From the NCBI GenBank assembly GCA_013696065.1, contig JACCZJ010000482.1:1-7322 (forward strand): 7,322 bases of DNA, read 5' to 3'. A program made the position numbers and the translations under genes. The DNA comes from Nocardioidaceae bacterium. Lineage in GTDB: Bacteria; Actinomycetota; Actinomycetes; Propionibacteriales; Nocardioidaceae. The notes below the pieces were generated by a model. It was not told the DNA's origin and searched no databases. It saw only the letters and a list, made by a program, of their open reading frames with translations. This document shows, piece by piece, positions 1-4,779 of the stretch (within the stretch, counting starts at the first letter, position 1; the number at the start of each line of letters is the position of its first letter).

Positions 1-182
1 GTTCGGCCGCGGTCGGCGAGTTCGGACAACCTGAGTGGCTCGCCTCGTTGGGCGCTATTGGCCCGCCGGGGCGCAACGCCGGTCCGCAAGGCACCGAAGG
101 CGGCTCGGCGGAGACGGTCGAGCTGGGGGGTGTGAGGCACACCGAGATCAAGCAGCGGCGCGCAGCACGAAGCGTCGGTCAT
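1..182 (-). CDS. Unidentified small ORF, 5' part only; possible metal-resistance cargo protein
   Basis: An open frame starts at ATG (182-180), one base after the stop of the ArsR-type gene, and stays open to the window edge (60 codons). The tight spacing implies co-transcription and translational coupling with the sensor. The N-terminus reads MTDASCCAPLLDLG, with a Cys-Cys pair at residues 6-7. It is followed by an Arg/Leu-rich helical stretch and, near the edge, LRLSELAD, which could begin a winged-helix. I cannot assign a family. An organomercurial (alkylmercury) lyase-type N-terminal helical domain is one possibility, suggested by the neighbouring metal sensor and the LDRLRRAAFGAL pattern, but that is inference. 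Residues 40-52 look poorly conserved in character, so a frameshift or decay is possible. The rest of the gene lies left of the window. Confidence 0.45.
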   Translation of the reverse strand, partial: MTDASCCAPLLDLGVPHTPQLDRLRRAAFGALRTGVAPRRANSAQRGEPLRLSELADRGR

Positions 183-183
183 G

Positions 184-531
184 TCAGACCCAGTCTGGTC
201 CGATGCGGGCACACGTGGCCAGATGCTCGGCGTGTGGAGCAGCGACATCACAGGCAAGGTCAAGCAGGGACAGCACGCGAGAATCGGCCAGGCGGTAAAT
301 CACGCTGCGTCCGATCTTCTCACTCGTCACCAAGCCACACCAGCGCAGACAGGCCAGGTGATTGCTCACCCGGCTCTGAGACGGACTGCCCACGGCCTCC
401 ACGAGTTCACCGACCGAGGCATCCCCTTCGGCGAGGCGACGCAGAAGGGCCAGGCGTGTGGAGTCACCCAGCACCTTCAACAACCGCCCGGCTACAAGCG
501 AAAGCTCAACATCGACTGCGGCAACTGGCAT
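184..531 (-). CDS. ArsR/SmtB-family metal-sensing repressor, CmtR-like (115 aa)
   Basis: Predicted cytoplasmic winged-helix repressor that leaves DNA when it binds a soft metal. The HTH core is visible: LGDSTRLALLRRL (residues 21-33), GELVEAVG (41-48), then the recognition helix with SRVSNHLACLRWCGL (53-67) and the wing GRSVIYRLAD (74-83). Cys61 and Cys65 fall on the recognition helix at the spacing of the Cys57/Cys61 metal ligands of mycobacterial CmtR (a Cd/Pb sensor). Cys107, about 42 residues later, matches the position of CmtR's third ligand Cys102. Cys94, His100 and His103 are further candidates. The frame is open upstream to 726, but that part is relaxase debris. The ATG at 531 is chosen because a TATAGT -10 box ends six bases before it, giving a leaderless start and the family's normal length. 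It probably represses itself and the ORF beginning at 182. Confidence 0.88.
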   Translation of the reverse strand: MPVAAVDVELSLVAGRLLKVLGDSTRLALLRRLAEGDASVGELVEAVGSPSQSRVSNHLACLRWCGLVTSEKIGRSVIYRLADSRVLSLLDLACDVAAPHAEHLATCARIGPDWV

Positions 532-566
532 GAGGCGACTATAGGCAACAGGAGACCCTGATGCAA
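532..566 (-). promoter_or_regulatory. Leaderless promoter of the ArsR-type gene, with a repeated octamer
   Basis: On the minus strand TTGCAT (566-561) and TATAGT (543-538) are separated by 17 bp, and six bases follow before the ATG at 531. This geometry places the transcription start on the A of the start codon. The octamer gcaacagg (plus strand) occurs at 545-552 and 563-570, one copy in the spacer and one over the -35 box, 18 bp apart. It is a candidate operator for the repressor, though ArsR proteins more often use inverted repeats. Confidence 0.7.
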
Positions 567-603
567 CAGGCCAGCCTGATATGCGTGCGTGGCTGCCGAA
601 GGC

Positions 604-1366
604 CCCCGGATGCTCGACGAACCTCACGCCGAGCCGGCGGGACAACGCATCCTCGAACCTCGTGCTGTAGCGCTCAGACGCCGCCACCCCGAGCGCGTGC
701 AGGCGCGCGCGTCCAGCGACCGCCAATTCCCGTCGAGCCCGCAGATCTTGTTTGCCACCGCGACGTGCGTGTGCAGGTCAGGATCCGACGAGCGCGACTC
801 CCGGTGGTCGGATGCGGCACACACCAGCCCGGTTGTGTCGACCTGCGCCGCCCCGGCGTGTCCGGTTCGGGTGTACGCCGCATGCTGCTCGACCCAGCCC
901 ATCGTCGTCTCGACCGCCTCGTGGTGGGCAGCCTCCACTGCAGTCCGCACATCGGGGTCGCCCAGTGCCCACAACACTGACGCGGACTTGACCGGGGTGA
1001 ACACCAGTCGAAGCCGGCCACCGCGCGACGGACACATCGTGCCTCCTCCGACGCGATCCGCGGCTCGAACCGCGGGTAGGCCGACCCGAGCCGGGTGTCA
1101 GCATTGCTCGCTCCCGAGGCGAGCATCGCGTCGCGATTCGGATGGGTGCTTTCGCCGAACAATGCACGCATCTGCGCCTCCGACACCTCGGTGCCTGCGA
1201 TGCCGAGGGTCGCTGCGCCACCACCCAGCCAGACGCCGGGCGGGTTGCCGTGCGCGGTGTGATAGTCGGCGAGGGGCTAACCCGCCGGGCGGCGCTCGTC
1301 GGCGGACGCGACCTGGCGGGTGAGGTAGGTGTACCCGTCACCCGCAGAGAGCTTGTGAACCGTCAT
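604..1366 (-). pseudogene. TrwC/MobF conjugative relaxase, degraded N-terminal fragment
   Basis: The intact protein would nick oriT and lead strand transfer in conjugation. Translation from ATG 1366 gives MTVHKLSAGDGYTYLTRQ, a typical actinobacterial TrwC start, then an in-frame TAG at 1279-1277. The same frame continues through a tyrosine-bearing DYHTAHGNPPGVW stretch, SEAQMRALFGE (from about 1186) and YPRFEPR to AVAGFD. One base is missing near 1006, and the match continues in another frame with LVFTPVKSASVLWALGD, DHRESRSSDPDLHTHVAVANK (the metal-binding His motif) and WRSLDAR. A second single-base loss near 703 moves it to a third frame with LHALGVAASERYSTRFED and RRLGVRF, fading near 604. 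From family knowledge, some residues between FEPR and AVAGFD also appear deleted. The helicase and C-terminal parts of a roughly 1000-residue relaxase are absent. It is nonfunctional as written; sequencing errors could explain one lesion but hardly all. Confidence 0.88.
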
Positions 1367-1530
1367 CACGCCAACCACAACCCCGAGGGCCGCGGACCTG
1401 GCCGAGCAGGGATCGCTGGCGTTTCGTGCGATCTACGTGCGATGAGCACAGGCGAAACGGGGCCGTTGACGGCCGCAACCGGACAATGACGGTCACCGGA
1501 GCGAAGGGCCAGATAAACGTAAAAGATCAG
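1367..1530. other. Spacer upstream of the relaxase remnant, with short repeats
   Basis: No convincing gene is seen here. A minus-strand frame (1596 to 1366) overlaps the relaxase ATG as TGATG, but it runs through the MITE-like element and shows no family signature. The only structure is at 1420-1459: the 7-bp inverted pair cgtttcg (1420-1426) and cgaaacg (1453-1459) encloses most of a direct repeat cgtgcgat (1425-1432, 1436-1443). Its position just upstream of a relaxase start would suit a promoter operator or a relic of oriT, but the signal is weak. Confidence 0.3.
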
Positions 1531-1657
1531 GTCAGAGGCTGTCGCACGAATGGTCCTCGCCATGATTGCCGCCCAACATCTGGTGACTTCAGTCATCGAG
1601 TGGTCCAGATGTGGTGGTCCCTTCGATGTCAGTCGGATTCGTGCGACAGCCTCGTCA
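1531..1657. mobile_element. MITE-like non-autonomous element with 17-bp perfect TIRs and 4-bp target duplication
   Basis: The 17-bp arms gaggctgtcgcacgaat (1535-1551) and its exact reverse complement (1637-1653) bound a 119-bp element. It is flanked directly by gtca on both sides (1531-1534 and 1654-1657), as expected for a 4-bp target-site duplication. A second pair, acatctgg (1576-1583) and ccagatgt (1605-1612), shares the same centre near 1594, so the element is a partly decayed nested palindrome. It has no room for a transposase and would need one in trans. The GAGGCTGTCGCA-type end resembles IS5/IS427-group ends from memory, but the parent element is not determined. It lies 29 bp from the 3' end of tRNA-Phe. 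Confidence 0.75.
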
Positions 1658-1685
1658 GAGCGAGGTTGGCTTGCGGTTGCGAAGG

Positions 1686-1759
1686 TGGCCAGGGCCGGGG
1701 TCGAACCGGCGACCTTCCGCTTTTCAGGCGGACGCTCGTACCAACTGAGCTACCTGGCC
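1686..1759 (-). tRNA. tRNA-Phe (anticodon GAA)
   Basis: The 74-nt gene folds as a full cloverleaf. The acceptor arms GGCCAGG/CCTGGCC pair fully and the D-stem is GCTC/GAGC. The anticodon stem TCCGC/GCGGA closes the loop CTGAAAA with anticodon GAA, and the T-arm GCCGG/CCGGC carries TTCGACC. The discriminator is A and CCA is not encoded. It is the last gene of a Glu-Asp-Phe cluster, but a strong terminator separates it from tRNA-Asp, so it probably has its own promoter. Its 3' end faces the degraded conjugative-element DNA, the side on which tRNA-targeting integrases insert. Confidence 0.97.
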
Positions 1760-1775
1760 TCGCGCCGCCTAGGCA

Positions 1776-1844
1776 TTGACCTCGGCGGCGCGCCGTAAGG
1801 ATACCGCAGCGCAAAGGCGCCGCTGGAATTGCCGCCGAGGTCAA
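1776..1844. repeat. 14-bp perfect inverted repeat upstream of tRNA-Phe, enclosing a weak promoter candidate
   Basis: The arms ttgacctcggcggc (1776-1789) and gccgccgaggtcaa (1831-1844) are exact reverse complements around a 41-bp interior. A 10-bp palindrome, cggcgcgccg, overlaps the inner end of the left arm. The interior holds a minus-strand TATCCT (1803-1798) that could be the -10 box of tRNA-Phe, about 32 nt before the tRNA after start-site spacing, but no good -35 box accompanies it. The right arm abuts the T-tract of the tRNA-Asp terminator. I see no flanking target duplication, so a regulatory or structural role is as likely as a mobile one. Confidence 0.65.
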
Positions 1845-1887
1845 AAATGCGCCCCACCCATACCACAAGAGTGGTTGGGTGAGGCGC
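1843..1887 (-). terminator. Intrinsic terminator of the tRNA-Glu/tRNA-Asp transcript
   Basis: On the minus strand a hairpin begins 7 nt after the end of tRNA-Asp. Arms 1887-1871 and 1866-1849 form 16 base pairs (5 + 6 + 5) with one mismatch (1854/1882) and one bulged base (1861), closed by a 4-nt loop. A run of five T follows at 1847-1843. This is a textbook rho-independent terminator and implies that tRNA-Phe is not simply co-transcribed. Confidence 0.85.
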
Positions 1888-1894
1888 TGAAAAG

Positions 1895-1968
1895 CGACCC
1901 CGACGGGACTCGAACCCGCGGCCTTCGCCGTGACAGGGCGACGCGCTAACCAGCTGCGCTACGGGGCC
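1895..1968 (-). tRNA. tRNA-Asp (anticodon GTC)
   Basis: A 74-nt cloverleaf with acceptor GGCCCCG/CGGGGTC (one G-T pair), D-stem GCGC/GCGC, and anticodon stem TCGCC/GGCGA around loop CTGTCAC with anticodon GTC. The T-arm GCGGG/CCCGT carries TTCGAGT, and the discriminator is G. CCA is not encoded. It lies 39 bp after tRNA-Glu on the same strand and is probably processed from the same transcript, which ends at the hairpin just downstream. Confidence 0.97.
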
Positions 1969-2007
1969 AGGTTGCTACCGTTTCGCGAGCAACTTTAGCG
2001 CACGAAG

Positions 2008-2080
2008 CACCCCCAACGGGATTCGAACCCGTGCTACCGCCGTGAAAGGGCGGCGTCCTAGGCCACTAGACGATGGGGGC
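2008..2080 (-). tRNA. tRNA-Glu (anticodon TTC)
   Basis: A 73-nt cloverleaf with acceptor GCCCCCA/TGGGGGT (terminal G-T pair), and anticodon stem CCGCC/GGCGG around loop CTTTCAC with anticodon TTC. The T-arm CGGGT/CCCGT carries the TTCGAAT loop, and the discriminator is G. CCA is not encoded. It is first in the minus-strand Glu-Asp-Phe cluster, with a promoter candidate 44-72 bp upstream. Confidence 0.97.
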
Positions 2081-2123
2081 CTAAGCCCGGGTATCTGGTG
2101 TGCATACCGTCGGGGACCGACTA

Positions 2124-2152
2124 AGCATAGGGTCTCGCGCCCCTCGCTCCAA
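2124..2152 (-). promoter_or_regulatory. Candidate promoter of the tRNA-Glu/tRNA-Asp transcript
   Basis: On the minus strand TTGGAG (2152-2147) and TATGCT (2129-2124) are exactly 17 bp apart. The predicted start, near 2117, leaves a leader of about 37 nt before tRNA-Glu. The boxes are imperfect (3/6 and 4/6 to consensus), but they sit neatly between the crcB terminator and the first tRNA. Confidence 0.5.
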
Positions 2153-2160
2153 ACCGGTAG

Positions 2161-2190
2161 AAAGTGCCGCCGCCCACCACGCGGCGGTGC
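2161..2190 (-). terminator. Intrinsic terminator of the crcB pair
   Basis: Beginning 10 bp after the stop of the second crcB gene, the minus strand has a GC-only 7-bp core stem (2187-2181 with 2173-2167) around a 7-nt loop. It is loosely extended by two mismatches and one more pair, then followed by a short TTT (2163-2161). The GC stem plus brief T-tract suits a terminator insulating the crcB genes from the tRNA promoter. Confidence 0.6.
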
Positions 2191-2199
2191 CCAGCCAGG

Positions 2200-2544
2200 T
2201 CAGATCGAGGTGCCGACTTGCCACCCGATCGCCGCCGCGGCCAGTCCGGTGGCAAGCGTCAGACTGGCATACATCGCGCCGCGCCGACCGCCCATGCCCT
2301 CAGCCTCCACAGCGAACGTTGAGTATGTCGAGAAGGCGCCACAGAACGCGATCGTGATCGTCGCTGAGGCCGACGGGCCGGCAGCGGTGACGTGTGCCGC
2401 CGTCACTCCCAACAGCAGGGATGCGGCGACATTGACCGCCAACGTGCCCCAGGCGAACAGTTCGCGGGAGTTGAACGCCCACCACACGAGGTAGCGCGCC
2501 GGGCACCCGATCGCCGCTCCGACCGCCACTAACAGAGCGGTCAT
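2200..2544 (-). CDS. crcB: CrcB/Fluc fluoride channel subunit, second of the pair (114 aa)
   Basis: A small four-helix membrane protein that exports fluoride from the cytoplasm by passive conduction. Family signatures are GAAIGCPARYLV (residues 9-20), GTLAVNVAAS with the conserved Asn38 (33-42), and CGAFSTYSTFAVE (68-80), which holds the pore phenylalanines and the Na+-site region. The length is normal for the family. Its ATG overlaps the stop of the upstream crcB gene as ATGA, and a GGAGG ribosome-binding site (plus-strand 2550-2554) lies five bases before it, so translation is coupled. The N-terminus lacks the positive cluster seen in the partner, as expected when two subunits insert in opposite orientations and form an antiparallel heterodimer. 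In the first motif, Cys-Pro replaces the usual small residue and Leu/Ala before the Arg. Confidence 0.93.
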   Translation of the reverse strand: MTALLVAVGAAIGCPARYLVWWAFNSRELFAWGTLAVNVAASLLLGVTAAHVTAAGPSASATITIAFCGAFSTYSTFAVEAEGMGGRRGAMYASLTLATGLAAAAIGWQVGTSI

Positions 2545-2960
2545 GATGTCCTCCGTGAAGCCAAACCCTTACCGGGGTCGAGCGGCGTGAGGCGCCGGAC
2601 CAGGTGCACCGCCCCGACCGCACCACCGACAGTCACGCCGAGGTAGGTCACGGCGAGCTCGAGGTGGCCAGTGGCCAGCAAACGGTCGGCTTGCACGGCA
2701 TACGTGGAGAACGTCGTGAACCCGCCGAGTGCCCCCGTTCCGATACCCAAGATGGCGAGCGGATGCCGCACCGGCTCCCATCGACCGAGGAGCAGGGCGG
2801 CCATCAAACCGGAGCCGACCACGTTGATGGCAAGGGTGGGCCACGGCCAGCGGTCCCACCCCACGGGGAATGCCACGTCGATCCCGAGCCGCACCAATGC
2901 CCCGAGCATCCCACCGACGGCGATGACCGCGAGCTCCACGCCCAGATGGTGTCGCCGCAT
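2541..2960 (-). CDS. crcB: CrcB/Fluc fluoride channel subunit, first of the pair (139 aa)
   Basis: The partner subunit of the fluoride channel. It carries the full signatures GGMLGALVRLG (residues 16-26), PTLAINVVGS with Asn46 (41-50) and GALGGFTTFSTYA (76-88), within four predicted membrane helices. A basic start (MRRHH) suggests the N-terminus is cytoplasmic, with the opposite topology to its neighbour. The ATG at 2960 is preferred over an in-frame TTG at 2969. There is no ribosome-binding site before either, but a TAGTCT -10-like box (2974-2969) lies eight bases upstream of the ATG, so a leaderless mRNA is possible. A polar, Arg/Lys-containing tail after residue 122 is probably cytoplasmic. 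It overlaps the second subunit by 4 bp and diverges from the pirin gene. I could not find a fluoride riboswitch in the leader. Confidence 0.93.
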   Translation of the reverse strand: MRRHHLGVELAVIAVGGMLGALVRLGIDVAFPVGWDRWPWPTLAINVVGSGLMAALLLGRWEPVRHPLAILGIGTGALGGFTTFSTYAVQADRLLATGHLELAVTYLGVTVGGAVGAVHLVRRLTPLDPGKGLASRRTS

Positions 2961-3053
2961 GGTGCGCAAGACTAGCCGTGCCGGTGGGCGCGCCGGGTGG
3001 ACCTAGACCCTCGCCGAAAAACCACATGCGGTCCCCGAGAAACGGAGGATGAG

Positions 3054-3881
3054 GTGTTTCAACAGGGCATCGTGGTATGTCGTTCGGCTGACCGGTTCGT
3101 GACCCGCAGCGAAGGGAGGGAGACCCGCCACTCGTTCTCGTTCGGCCAACACTACGACCCCGCCAACACGTCATACGGACTCCTCGTCGCTCACAACGAC
3201 GAGATTCTGCAACCAGGTAAGGGGTATCCGATGCATACGCACCGCGATGTCGAGATCGTGACGTGGGTCGTCAGCGGCACCCTGGCGCACGAAGACTCCA
3301 CTGGCTTTCGGGCCGTGTTGATGCCCGGTGAGGCGTTGTGCTTGAGGGCGGGCCTTGGAGTCGAACATGCGGAGTTCGCCGACCCATCGGCCAGCGAAGT
3401 AACGAGATTCGTGCAGACGTGGGTGTCCCCCGCGGCGGGCGCTGAGGCTAGGGACCCGGAGACCCGGCGCACCTCGACAGGAGCTGCTCCCGGACAGGGC
3501 GTCTTGACGCTCGTGGCGAGCGGGGACAAGGCACGCCTAGGCGAGACAGGGCTGTTGATCTCCGCACCCGGGGCAACGTTGTCTGTCCTGCGGCTCGGGC
3601 CAGGGGAGATGGTGGCCCTGCCGCGCACGGCATTCGTGCATGTGTTTGTCGTCTCCGGCAGCGTCACACTGCGGAGTCTGGCTCAAGCCACCGACGCGCT
3701 GAGCGCGGCTGAGTTGCTCAAGGCTGGCGGGAGGGCAACAACCGAGGCTGACCAAGAGCTGCCTCACCAAGCGCCGATGGAGGCGGGAGATGCCGTCCGG
3801 CTCACGGAGATCGGACCGGCTGCCCTGGAAGGCAACCTCGCGGCTCAGGTCTTGGTGTGGGAGATGTGCCCGCGACAGTGA
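3054..3881 (+). CDS. Pirin-family bicupin protein (275 aa)
   Basis: A two-cupin protein of the pirin/YhhW family, some members of which are quercetin dioxygenases. The substrate here is unknown. The N-terminal cupin is well conserved: TRHSFSFGQHYDP (residues 24-36), HNDEILQPGKGYPMHTHRDVE (47-67), SGTLAHEDSTG (74-84) and GVEHAEF (102-108). His61, His63, His105 and Glu107 match the iron-binding set of human pirin and E. coli YhhW. The C-terminal half holds the second barrel (FVHVFVVSGSV) and ends with LVWEM. The start is GTG 3054, because GGAGG (3044-3048) lies five bases upstream and conserved pirin sequence begins there; a GTG at 2997 would add 19 unconserved residues. It is cytoplasmic, with no signal peptide. 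Residues about 210-245 form an Ala/Glu-rich insertion between the second-cupin strands. The gene stands alone, divergent from crcB. Confidence 0.93.
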   Translation: MFQQGIVVCRSADRFVTRSEGRETRHSFSFGQHYDPANTSYGLLVAHNDEILQPGKGYPMHTHRDVEIVTWVVSGTLAHEDSTGFRAVLMPGEALCLRAGLGVEHAEFADPSASEVTRFVQTWVSPAAGAEARDPETRRTSTGAAPGQGVLTLVASGDKARLGETGLLISAPGATLSVLRLGPGEMVALPRTAFVHVFVVSGSVTLRSLAQATDALSAAELLKAGGRATTEADQELPHQAPMEAGDAVRLTEIGPAALEGNLAAQVLVWEMCPRQ

Positions 3882-3915
3882 TCTGACGAAGCTCGCCGTT
3901 AAACAGGCGCTGCCG

Positions 3916-4674
3916 CTATCGGGCGCTGGGGCCGCGGCGCCCCGGACGGTCGACTCCCGAGCCACCCCTTCGAGCTGGTTTCTGCTCGCTGCTTCCCTGC
4001 TGGGGCTGGGTGGATCCGACGCCCAGGCGCGGGAAAGTGAGCCCCACCATCCTCGACACCACCATGGCGACATACAGAAGCCCGGCTAGCTGCTCGAGCA
4101 TCACCACGGACCGGGCGAAGGCAGCGATGGGCACCACGTCGCTGAGTCCGGTGCTGGACAGCGTCGTGAAGCTCAAGAAGAGCAACTCCATCCAACTGCG
4201 AGCCTGATCAGGTCCGACGGCTGCGGTGAAACTCCCAGGTGCGACCGCCTGGACGACGACGTAGATGTAGGCGAAACCCCACGCCACCAGCGTGAACGTC
4301 GCGCCGACAGCCCAGAGCTCATCGGTCGTCACGATGTGGTCCGCGAACATATAGCGAATCAAGCCGACCGCCGCGTAAAAGTACAGCGGCGCCTCGAAGG
4401 CGGCGCTCCATGTCGTCAGCCAACTGGCGGACGAGAAAAGCTGCGCCACCAGCAGGATGAGCGCAGGCGTCGCCAAGCAGATGCTCACCCAGGTGAACGA
4501 CGGTGTCCGCCGCACAGTCAGAACGGCCAGAGCCAAGACGATGATTCCCAACGCCGAGAACAGCGCTCGGCCAGCCCGGGTCTCCTCCATAAACGGGTAG
4601 AGCAGCACGCCAGCCAGCTGCACAAAGAGCAGCAGGGCAGACGGCGTGTCCTTGGCCTTTTGAATCCACGACAT
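3916..4674 (-). CDS. Six-helix ion-channel-like membrane protein with a non-canonical selectivity filter (252 aa)
   Basis: An integral membrane protein related to two-helix-pore (Ion_trans_2-type) channels. Predicted helices lie at about residues 13-29, 37-54, 61-80, 92-110, 119-143 and 187-211. Between the last two is a re-entrant pore segment, WMELLFLSFTTLSSTGLSDVVP (161-182). The expected potassium filter T-V-G-Y-G-D is replaced by S-T-G-L-S-D (174-179): the Thr-Gly and Asp are kept, but the Tyr and second Gly are lost. No Arg-ladder voltage sensor is visible in helix 4, and there is no RCK domain. The C-terminal 40 residues are low-complexity Gln/Arg/Gly/Ser-rich and probably a disordered cytoplasmic tail. 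The ATG at 4674 is supported by a TAGCCT box six bases upstream. Ion specificity cannot be called. The gene converges on the pirin gene with a 34-bp gap. Confidence 0.85.
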   Translation of the reverse strand: MSWIQKAKDTPSALLLFVQLAGVLLYPFMEETRAGRALFSALGIIVLALAVLTVRRTPSFTWVSICLATPALILLVAQLFSSASWLTTWSAAFEAPLYFYAAVGLIRYMFADHIVTTDELWAVGATFTLVAWGFAYIYVVVQAVAPGSFTAAVGPDQARSWMELLFLSFTTLSSTGLSDVVPIAAFARSVVMLEQLAGLLYVAMVVSRMVGLTFPRLGVGSTQPQQGSSEQKPARRGGSGVDRPGRRGPSAR

Positions 4675-4686
4675 GAACCGAGGCTA
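4675..4686 (-). promoter_or_regulatory. Leaderless -10 box of the channel gene
   Basis: On the minus strand TAGCCT (4686-4681) is followed by exactly six bases and then the ATG at 4674. There is no ribosome-binding site. The TANNNT-N6-ATG layout matches actinobacterial leaderless promoters and fixes the start codon. No clear -35 box is seen. Confidence 0.65.
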
Positions 4687-4767
4687 ACTGCGCGGGGCTG
4701 CCGTCGCCTGCTGCACTCCGTCGAGGTCGGGCACCACATGGCGGCCAGACCGTTCGCGTAGCCCCAT

Positions 4768-4779
4768 TAGGCTGACTAG
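4768..4779 (+). promoter_or_regulatory. Leaderless -10 box of the metallopeptidase gene
   Basis: TAGGCT (4768-4773) is followed by six bases and then the ATG at 4780. No ribosome-binding site precedes the ATG. It mirrors the box of the divergent channel gene, the two being about 80 bp apart, so the 105-bp intergenic region appears to hold back-to-back leaderless promoters. No convincing -35 box is seen. Confidence 0.65.

Noticed and set aside
589..1323. 244-aa plus-strand ORF across the relaxase remnant
   Set aside because: Low-complexity Arg/Pro/Ala composition, antisense to clear relaxase homology on the other strand.
1366..1596. 76-aa minus-strand ORF overlapping the relaxase start as TGATG
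   Set aside because: It runs through the MITE-like element, has no recognisable motif or ribosome-binding site, and is not kept as a gene.
1550..1798. Plus-strand ORFs covering the tRNA-Phe region
   Set aside because: They read antisense through tRNA-Phe and the MITE-like element, so they are frame shadows.
2961..3053. Fluoride riboswitch upstream of crcB
   Set aside because: Read on the minus strand, the leader lacks the conserved GATGG-type and pseudoknot segments; GC-rich pieces alone are not enough.
3882..3915. Bidirectional terminator between the pirin and channel genes
   Set aside because: The 34-bp gap contains no stem of useful length and no T-tract.
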